This document shows, piece by piece, positions 58,122 through 64,000 of a stretch of DNA of 64,000 nucleotides. Under the pieces are notes generated by a model. It ran no database searches and had not been told where the DNA came from. It was given only the letters and a program-made list of their open reading frames with translations. Source of the DNA: Streptomyces europaeiscabiei (GTDB taxonomy: Bacteria; Actinomycetota; Actinomycetes; Streptomycetales; Streptomycetaceae); NCBI RefSeq assembly GCF_036346855.1, contig NZ_CP107841.1, positions 620,001 to 684,000 on the forward strand, given 5' to 3'. The position numbers were made by a program, and so were the translations under genes. The first letter of the stretch is position 1. Each line of letters starts with the position of its first letter.

Positions 58122-60515
58122 TCAGCCGGTCGTCACGGCGGTGTCGTCGACGACGAAGCTGGTCTGCAGCGAGGAGTCCTCGACGCCGGTGAACTTCAGG
58201 CTCACGGTGCTGCCCGCGAAGGACCCGAGGCTGAAGGACTTCTGTACATAACCGGAGGCCGCGTTGAGGTTGGAGTACGTGGCCAGGGTCGTCGACCCGG
58301 CGGTGACCGTCAGCTTGTCGTACTGGGTGCTGGTGGTGGTCTCGGCCGTGTCGACGTGCAGGTAGAAGGTGAAGGTGGTGTTGGTGCAGCCGCTCGGGAT
58401 CGTCACCGACTGCGACAGCGTGTCGGTGTGGGTCGATCCGTAGCCGTCGAGCCAGGCCTTGTAGGAGCCGGTGCGGGCCGCCTGGTCGGTGTCGCTGGTG
58501 ATGACACCGCTCGACGCCGTCCAGGTCGTGTTGCCCGACTCGAAGCCCGCGTTGCCCAGGAGCTGTGTCGAGGTGCAGCTGCCGCCTCCGGAGGAGCTGA
58601 CCGTCCAGGTGAAGCTCGCCGTGCCGGTCGCGCCGGTGCTGTCGGTCACCGTGACGGTGGTGCTGTAGGTGCCGGCCGTGGTCGGGGTGCCGGAGACGAC
58701 ACCGGTGGAGCTGCTGATCGACAGGCCGGTGGGCAGGCCGCTCGCGGCGTAGGTCAGCGAGCCGCTGTTGGTGCTGGAGGCCGAGATCTGCAGGCTCACG
58801 GCGGTGCCGACGGTCGAGGACTGGCTGCCCGGGTTGGTGACCGTGACCCCGGTGGTCGGCACGGTGATGTGGCTGCCGACGTTGATCCCGGCGAAGGCGT
58901 TGCCGACCCCCGCGTACTGCGTGGAGCTGGTGCCGTACAGGGCCGCGGCGGCGTTGAGCGCGGCGGTGCGGGCGCCGGCGTAGGTGGTGCTCGACGTCAT
59001 GTACGTCGTGAGCGCCTTGTACCAGATCTGCAGGGCTGCGGCCCGGCCGATGCCCGCGACGGCGACGCCGTCCGAGGTCGGGCTGTTGTAGGTCACTCCG
59101 TTGACGGTCTTGGAGCCGCTGCCCTCGGAGAGCAGGTAGAACATGTGGTTCGCCGGGCCCGAGGAGTAGTGGACGTCCAGGTTGCCGATGCCCGAGTACC
59201 AGCTGTCCGCGGAGGAGCCGTCCTTGTCGGGCTCGTCCATGTAGCGCAGCGGTGTGCCGTCACCGTTGATGTCGACTTCCTCGCCGACGAGGTAGTCGCC
59301 GACGTCGGAGCTGTTGGCGGCGTAGAACTCCACGCCCGTGCCGAAGATGTCGGAGGTCGCCTCGTTGAGGCCGCCGGACTCTCCGGTGTAGTTGAGGTTC
59401 GCGGTGTTGGAGGTGACGCCGTGGGTCATCTCGTGGCCGGCGATGTCGAGCGAGGTGAGGGCCTTGGTGCCGCCCTCGCCGTCGCCGTACGTCATGCAGA
59501 AGCAGGAATCGTCCCAGAAGGCGTTGACGTACGCGGTGCTGTAGTGGACGCGCGAGTAGGCGGCGACGCCGTCGTTCTTGATGCCGCTGCGGCCGAGGAT
59601 GTTCTTGTAGAAGTCCCAGGTCGTCTGGGCGCCGAAGTGGGCGTCGACGCCGGCGGTCTGGGTGTTGGAGCCGGAGCCGGTGCCCCACACGTCGTCGGCG
59701 TCGGTCATCAGGGTGCCGGTGCCGGACGTGCCGTTGTTGAGGTTGTACGTCTTGGCGGTACCGCGCGTGGTGTCGTTCAGCTGGTACGTCGAGCCGGACA
59801 GCGTGGTACCGATGGTGACGGTGCCGCTGTACTGGCTGTTTCCGGTACCGGTCTTGATGGCCTGGAACTGGTAGAGCTTCGCGCCCGTGGTGGCGTCGGT
59901 GATGACGTGGAGCCGGCTGGGCGTGCCGTCGTCCTGGAGGCCGCCGACCACCGTCTCCCAGGCGAGTTTCGGCGTGCCCGCGCCCGCCCAGATCACCTTG
60001 CGGGCGCTGTCGGTGGTGGGCTTCTCCGCGTCGAGGGCCTTGGCCGCCTTCAGGGCCTTGCTCTCGGCGGCCGACTTGGTGAAGGTCGGGGCGGTGGAGG
60101 CGACCTTGATGGTGCGCTTGCTGTTGAAGGTGGTGCTCACGGTGCCGGAGGCCTTGGCGGCCGGCGGGGTGTGCACGACCAGGTCGCCGCCGAGGACCGG
60201 CAGACCCGCGTAGGTGCGCTCGTACCGTGTGTGGAGGGTGCCGTCGTTGTCCTTGGCGACGTCCTTGACGACCAGCTTCTCCTTGGCGCCGAGGCCCAGG
60301 GTGTCGGCCGTCGTCACGGTCTGCTTGGATGCCTTCTTCAGCAGCGCCGTGTGCTGGGCCGGGGTGAGGTCGGCCGGCAGGCCGCCCGTGCGGAGGGGAC
60401 TGGGGTGGGGCACGGGCTTGGCGGCGGCGGGGACCGCCTGTATGCCGAGAGCCAGGAACGCCGCCGTGGCCGCCAGGGCTCCGGCTGCTGCCGCCCGAGG
60501 GGGGATTCGTCTCAC
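58122..60515 (-). CDS. Secreted M4 (thermolysin-like) metalloprotease with C-terminal modules
   Basis: 797 residues from GTG 60515 (AGGAGCAAGA upstream). Signal peptide RAAAAGALAATAAFLALGIQ, then FTP/PepSY propeptide region (~50-200; LVVKDVAKDNDGTLHTRYER, PKLAWETVVGG). The catalytic domain has the zinc motif HEMTH (~360) and NEATSD (~384), with SSGPANHMFYLLSEGSG. After it come a putative Ig-like PKD/He_PIG module (ISASSTNSGSLTYAASGLPT) and a C-terminal jelly-roll domain beginning LLGNAGFESGN. It degrades extracellular protein. Nested palindromes lie upstream. Confidence 0.94.
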   Translation of the reverse strand: MRRIPPRAAAAGALAATAAFLALGIQAVPAAAKPVPHPSPLRTGGLPADLTPAQHTALLKKASKQTVTTADTLGLGAKEKLVVKDVAKDNDGTLHTRYERTYAGLPVLGGDLVVHTPPAAKASGTVSTTFNSKRTIKVASTAPTFTKSAAESKALKAAKALDAEKPTTDSARKVIWAGAGTPKLAWETVVGGLQDDGTPSRLHVITDATTGAKLYQFQAIKTGTGNSQYSGTVTIGTTLSGSTYQLNDTTRGTAKTYNLNNGTSGTGTLMTDADDVWGTGSGSNTQTAGVDAHFGAQTTWDFYKNILGRSGIKNDGVAAYSRVHYSTAYVNAFWDDSCFCMTYGDGEGGTKALTSLDIAGHEMTHGVTSNTANLNYTGESGGLNEATSDIFGTGVEFYAANSSDVGDYLVGEEVDINGDGTPLRYMDEPDKDGSSADSWYSGIGNLDVHYSSGPANHMFYLLSEGSGSKTVNGVTYNSPTSDGVAVAGIGRAAALQIWYKALTTYMTSSTTYAGARTAALNAAAALYGTSSTQYAGVGNAFAGINVGSHITVPTTGVTVTNPGSQSSTVGTAVSLQISASSTNSGSLTYAASGLPTGLSISSSTGVVSGTPTTAGTYSTTVTVTDSTGATGTASFTWTVSSSGGGSCTSTQLLGNAGFESGNTTWTASSGVITSDTDQAARTGSYKAWLDGYGSTHTDTLSQSVTIPSGCTNTTFTFYLHVDTAETTTSTQYDKLTVTAGSTTLATYSNLNAASGYVQKSFSLGSFAGSTVSLKFTGVEDSSLQTSFVVDDTAVTTG

Positions 60516-60838
60516 TCTTGCTCCTACTGCGACGGCCGCGCGTCGGCGGCCGGTGACAGACCGGGCAGACGGATCGTGCTGCCCGGGGCCAACTGAGCAG
60601 TGCGGTGTGGGGGGTTCCCGACCTGCGCACACCGAGCGAGGCATGCGTGGAAGGTGGGGGAAGAATGGCAGTGTTGACCGAGACATGCCATTCCCCTCGG
60701 CGTCATTAGAGGGCTGGTCGAGGGATATCCCTCTAACGCGCCCGAGGCCCCCCTTTGGGCCGGAGCCGCACACCGCGGGACGGCCGCCACGACGGGCCGC
60801 CACGACGGTCGCCGGGTGACGGAAGGCCTCGCCCGGCC
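60516..60838 (-). promoter_or_regulatory. Long upstream region of the protease with nested palindromes
   Basis: AATGGCA (60664-60670) and TGCCATT (60686-60692) form a dyad with a 15-base spacer. TTAGAGGG (60707-60714) and CCCTCTAA (60729-60736) form an 8-bp dyad, overlapping the perfect 14-mer GAGGGATATCCCTC (60720-60733). This is a dense operator array for a secreted-protease gene. The region also separates it from the kinase gene's 3' end. Confidence 0.55.
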
Positions 60839-63133
60839 TCAGCGCCCGCCGGTCGCCCGTCGCTGCCGTGACGCCGCCACCCGCCGGTACAGCTCCGCCG
60901 CCTCCTGGCCACGGCCGAGTTGTTCCAGGCAGTGGGCCTCGTCGTTGCGGCTGGCGAGGGCGTCGGGATGATCCGGGCCGAGGACGCGCTCGCGGGCGTC
61001 GGCGACGCGGCGGTACTCGGTGAGAGCGTCGGGCCAGCGGCCGAGCCAGCCGAGGCCGACGGCGACCTCACGGCGACTGACGAGGGTGTCGGGGTGGTCC
61101 GGGCCGAGGGCGCGCTCGCGCAGTGCGCAGACGTCGCGGGACTCGGCGAGGGCCTCCTCCCAGCGGCTGAGGCGGCCGAGATTGACGCCGAGGCCGTGGC
61201 GGGCGCGAAGTGTCTCGGTGTGGGCCGGGCCATGGACGCGGGCTCGGTCGCCGACCAGGGCACGGTAGAGGGTCAGCGCGTCGGTGCTGCGGCCGAGCCG
61301 GCCGAGGCTGATCCCCACCTCGTGGCGGGCGGCGAGAGTGTCGGGGTGGTCGGGGCCGAGCGCCTGGGCGCGGGACTCGGCGACCTCCCGGTAGGTCTGC
61401 AGCGCCTCGGGCCAGCGGCCCAACTGACCCAGCGCGTAGGCGACTTCGTACCGCGTGACGAGAGTGTCGGGGTGGTTGGCGCCGAGCACGCGGGTGCGGG
61501 CGGCGGCGACCTCGCTCGCCATGCGGTACGAGTCCTCGAGCCGGCCGAGCCTGCTGAGGTTGAAGGCGAGGTTGTGGCGGCAGCGCAGGGTGTCCGGATG
61601 GTCGGGTCCGGCGATGCGTTCGCGGGCCGCGAGGACGGACACGTACGCCTGGTGGGCTTCGAGGTGTCGGCCCAACTGCCCCAGTACGTATGCCATTTCC
61701 TGCCGGGCGGCGAGGGTGTCGGGGTGCTCGGAGCCGAGAGCGTGCTCGCGGGCGCGGACGACGTGGGCGAACTCGCGCAGCGCGTCCGCGGGGCGGCCCG
61801 TGCGGCTGAGGGTGAAGCCGACCTCGTAGCGGCTGGACAGGGTGTCGGGGTGGTCGGGGCCGAGGGCGTGCTCGCGTTCGGCGGCGACCGCGCGGTGCAC
61901 CTCGCCGGCCTCCGTCCAGCGGCAGAGACGGCCCAGGCTCAGGCCGGCGTTGTGCCGCCCGGCCAGCGTGGTGATCAACTCCGGTGACGGGGTGGGCCGT
62001 TCGGTACGGACGGGTTGCTCCACGCGGCCGGTGGCAGGACGGGCGATCCACTCCCCGGTGAGGCCGGCGGAGGCGTCCGGCGGAGTGAGGCCCAGCCCGG
62101 CTCCAATACCGGTGGCCTTGTGGCCGGTGGTCATGCCACGAGTCCAGGAGGGCAGCCGGGCTTCGCGCGACGACGGCTGCTCGGGGCGCGTCCGGGGCCG
62201 GTGCGTGCCGTGAGCGGACTCGGGCGGGGCAGGGAGCGAGACGACGGTCGGCACAGGGGAGCGAGCCGGTGCCGCCGCGGTCGCCGCCCGCCCCTCGCCG
62301 ACCCTGCGGCCCACCTCGCGCGCGTCGTGCGGCCGTTCCTCGGGCTCCTTGGCCAGCAGGTCCAGGATGATCCGGTCGAGGTACTCGGGCACCTCGTCGC
62401 GATGGCTGCGCGGGGGCCTCGGCGCGGTGTCGCGGTGGCCCATGAGGACCGCCCAGGCGTCGTCGAGGTCGAACGGCGGTGCCCCGGTGGCGATCTCGTA
62501 GAGCACACACCCGAAGGAGTAGAGGTCGCTGCGCCGGTCGACCTGGTCGCCGCTGATCTGCTCCGGCGACATGTAGTGCGGGGTGCCCATCGCGATGCCG
62601 GTGCCGGTGAGGCGGGAGGCGAAGGTGACGTCGCGGCCGAGGCGGGCGATGCCGAAGTCGCAGATCTTCACGGTGCCGTCGGTGAGAAGCATGATGTTCG
62701 CGGGCTTCAGGTCACGGTGCACGATGCCCTGTTGATGGGTGTGGGCGAGGGCGGCGGCCACCTGGTCTGCGATCTCGACGACCGCTGGGACGGCCAGCGG
62801 ATGGTGTCCGTTGTCCTCCAGGAGCTGGCTGAGGTTGCGGCCCTCCAACAACTCCATGACGAGGAACAGCACCCCGTCGAACTCGCCGAAGTCGTGGACG
62901 ACGGTCACCCCCCGGTGCTGGAGGGCGGCCGCGACGCGCGCCTCGCGCCGGAAGCGTTCCCGCAGGACACGGGTGAACGACCGGTCGGGCTGGGTGTTGA
63001 CGGGCTTGAGACACTTGACCGCGACCAGCCGCCCCAGCGACTCGTCCCTCGCGCGCCAGACCTCGCCCATCCCCCCGCGCCCGATCCGATCGAGCAGCCG
63101 GTACCGGCCCTGGATCAGCCTGGTGTCCGCCAT
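60839..63133 (-). CDS. Ser/Thr protein kinase fused to kinesin-light-chain-type TPR repeats
   Basis: 764 residues from ATG 63133 (an ATG at 63235 is in frame but would translate through an inverted repeat). Kinase domain ~9-275: GRGGMGEVWRARD glycine loop, VAVKCLK lysine, IVHRDLKPANIMLL catalytic loop, DFGIARLG and TPHYMSPEQISGD. An unstructured Pro/Ala linker follows. From ~385 to ~755 there are about nine ~42-residue TPR units with the repeated ALGPDHPDTL signature of kinesin-light-chain-like repeats. No transmembrane helix is visible, so it is a cytoplasmic kinase whose TPR domain probably recruits partners. Confidence 0.92.
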   Translation of the reverse strand: MADTRLIQGRYRLLDRIGRGGMGEVWRARDESLGRLVAVKCLKPVNTQPDRSFTRVLRERFRREARVAAALQHRGVTVVHDFGEFDGVLFLVMELLEGRNLSQLLEDNGHHPLAVPAVVEIADQVAAALAHTHQQGIVHRDLKPANIMLLTDGTVKICDFGIARLGRDVTFASRLTGTGIAMGTPHYMSPEQISGDQVDRRSDLYSFGCVLYEIATGAPPFDLDDAWAVLMGHRDTAPRPPRSHRDEVPEYLDRIILDLLAKEPEERPHDAREVGRRVGEGRAATAAAPARSPVPTVVSLPAPPESAHGTHRPRTRPEQPSSREARLPSWTRGMTTGHKATGIGAGLGLTPPDASAGLTGEWIARPATGRVEQPVRTERPTPSPELITTLAGRHNAGLSLGRLCRWTEAGEVHRAVAAEREHALGPDHPDTLSSRYEVGFTLSRTGRPADALREFAHVVRAREHALGSEHPDTLAARQEMAYVLGQLGRHLEAHQAYVSVLAARERIAGPDHPDTLRCRHNLAFNLSRLGRLEDSYRMASEVAAARTRVLGANHPDTLVTRYEVAYALGQLGRWPEALQTYREVAESRAQALGPDHPDTLAARHEVGISLGRLGRSTDALTLYRALVGDRARVHGPAHTETLRARHGLGVNLGRLSRWEEALAESRDVCALRERALGPDHPDTLVSRREVAVGLGWLGRWPDALTEYRRVADARERVLGPDHPDALASRNDEAHCLEQLGRGQEAAELYRRVAASRQRRATGGR

Positions 63134-63180
63134 CGCCAACGATGCCCCCGTATCCGTACGGACCCGCCGTCCCCTGAGCT

Positions 63181-63276
63181 CTGTCGTTCGGATCAGGTCC
63201 GGGCCGCGAGGCTCGGCACGCCCACCGGTGGTCATTCGGCGCCCTTCGCCCGAAGCCGACCTGATCCGAAGGACAG
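63181..63276. promoter_or_regulatory. Long inverted repeat upstream of the kinase gene
   Basis: CTGTCGTTCGGATCAGGTC (63181-63199) and GACCTGATCCGAAGGACAG (63258-63276) are 19-base arms with one mismatch, separated by 58 bases, 48 bases before the kinase ATG. A CATACT -10-like hexamer lies just beyond on the minus strand near 63289. It could be a looping operator pair or a leader stem. Confidence 0.6.
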
Positions 63277-63301
63277 ACCCTGGCCCGTCCAGTATGGCGA
63301 C

Positions 63302-64000
63302 CTATCTGCCGACTTTGTACGGTGCCGGGCGGGAGCCGGGGCCTAGCCGTGACATGGCGCGCAGGATGTGCTTGGGCGGGAGTCGCCAGCGCAGACGTGC
63401 GGGGACACAGCGCAGCAGGGTGCCGGTGTGCCGTAGGCGGCGGGTGACCACGGCCGGTGCGGGGGCCGGCCTGCCGTACAACTCGTGGGCGTACGGCGGC
63501 AGGGAGGCATACGCCAGGTTCGCGACGCGCCGCCACAGTGCTTCTCGTGCCGGTACGAGCAACGGGTGGGTCGGCGGCCGGCGCAGGAAGTCGTCGACGT
63601 CCCGTGCCTTGGGCCCGGCGGCCAGCTCGGGCCGCACCTTCTCGAAGTAGGCCGCCAACTCCGCCCGGTTCCCGGGTGCGTCGTCCGGGGCGAGGCCCAC
63701 CAGGCGGGCACTGACGCGGTGTTCGCCGACATAGCGGTCGGCGGCGGCCTCGGTGAGGGGGTAGCCGGAGCGACGCAGGATGTGCAGGTAGGAGTCGATC
63801 TCGGCACAATGCACCCAGAGCAGCAGCTCGGGTTCGTCGACGCCGTACCGCTCCCTCGTGTCCGGTTCGGTCGCCGAGACCAGGCGGTGGATCTTCCGGA
63901 CGCGGGCACCCGCCTTCTCGGCGGCCTCCGCGGTGCCGTACGTCGTCGTGCCGACGAAGTTCGCCGTGCGCATCAGCCGGCCCCACGCGTCCTTGCGGAA
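63302..64000 (-). CDS. Oxygenase MpaB family (DUF2236) protein, N-terminus beyond window
   Basis: The minus-strand frame enters at the right edge as FRKDAWGRLMRTANFVGTTT and stops at 63302, giving 232 visible residues. The family's conserved histidine/acid surroundings are seen in LLLWVHCAEIDSYLHILRR, and PLLVPAREALWRRVANLAYA is typical. A shorter start at ATG 63973 is possible but the frame before it also fits the family. DUF2236 proteins are heme-type oxygenases, including latex-clearing-like and MpaB enzymes; substrate unknown. Confidence 0.85.
   Translation of the reverse strand, partial: FRKDAWGRLMRTANFVGTTTYGTAEAAEKAGARVRKIHRLVSATEPDTRERYGVDEPELLLWVHCAEIDSYLHILRRSGYPLTEAAADRYVGEHRVSARLVGLAPDDAPGNRAELAAYFEKVRPELAAGPKARDVDDFLRRPPTHPLLVPAREALWRRVANLAYASLPPYAHELYGRPAPAPAVVTRRLRHTGTLLRCVPARLRWRLPPKHILRAMSRLGPGSRPAPYKVGR

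Noticed and set aside
58356..60596. 746-codon plus-strand frame opposite the M4 protease
   Set aside because: Valine/glycine/arginine-rich shadow without motifs; the minus strand has the complete HEMTH protease.

Overview
The window is chromosomal DNA of a high-GC actinomycete, almost certainly Streptomyces. The support is very high third-position GC, frequent GTG/TTG starts, leaderless-looking promoters, and lineage-typical genes: an NsdA-type developmental regulator, an SsgA-like sporulation protein, a DUF397 protein, an SPW-repeat membrane protein, a LitR/LitS-type light regulator pair and a TPR-fused Ser/Thr kinase. I saw no rRNA, tRNA, CRISPR array, insertion sequence, prophage or PKS/NRPS cluster.

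Layout. 1-5 kb: a partial hypothetical gene, an aldo/keto reductase, an orphan promoter with two DasR-like boxes, an orphan response regulator, MarR and NTF2-like genes. 4.8-10.2 kb: an acyl-CoA-dehydrogenase-like gene, a GNAT, then an organosulfur locus (Cys-containing leader peptide, FMN reductase, broken SfnB-type monooxygenase, SsuD, divergent frameshifted LysR). 10.2-13 kb: MarR and MMPL exporter with a palindromic operator. 13-18.4 kb: sugar-epimerase-like gene, photolyase, and the divergent LitR (B12-type MerR) / LitS (ECF sigma) pair. 18.5-26 kb: ArsR-SRPBCC fusion, two small-molecule kinases, a membrane stress protein, three GNATs, a deaminase, an acyltransferase. 26-31 kb: secreted TAP-type peptidase, DUF4232 protein, a baeRF-like protein. 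30-37.7 kb: developmental and cell-envelope genes (SsgA-like, RsbU-type phosphatase, NsdA, APH-like kinase, secreted amidase). 37.8-40.5 kb: small regulators and a transglutaminase-like protein.

40.5-55.8 kb is a lipid/steroid-type acyl-CoA region: two cysteine-less thiolase-fold proteins and a double DUF35 protein in an ATGA-overlapping operon, a crotonase divergent from an acyl-CoA synthetase, two more CoA ligases, a secreted penicillin-acylase-family enzyme, and a nitronate-monooxygenase-like enzyme. Two promoters here carry the same 17-bp inverted repeat (TCTGA-N7-TCAGA), which suggests one TetR-type regulon; the regulator is not in the window. 56-64 kb: a CrtI/NDSO-type oxidoreductase, a secreted M4 metalloprotease, the TPR-fused kinase, and a partial MpaB-type oxygenase.

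The most distinctive signals are: the attenuator-like, partly decayed organosulfur locus; the shared operator of the acyl-CoA region; an (SGG)16 coding minisatellite inserted near the C-terminus of a methyltransferase; a 19-bp inverted repeat in front of the kinase gene; and the orphan tandem DasR-like promoter. None was checked against a database, so family names rest on recognisable motifs and context. Several loci contain frameshifts (9.4, 8.05 and 46.9-47.7 kb), which could be real decay or sequencing errors.
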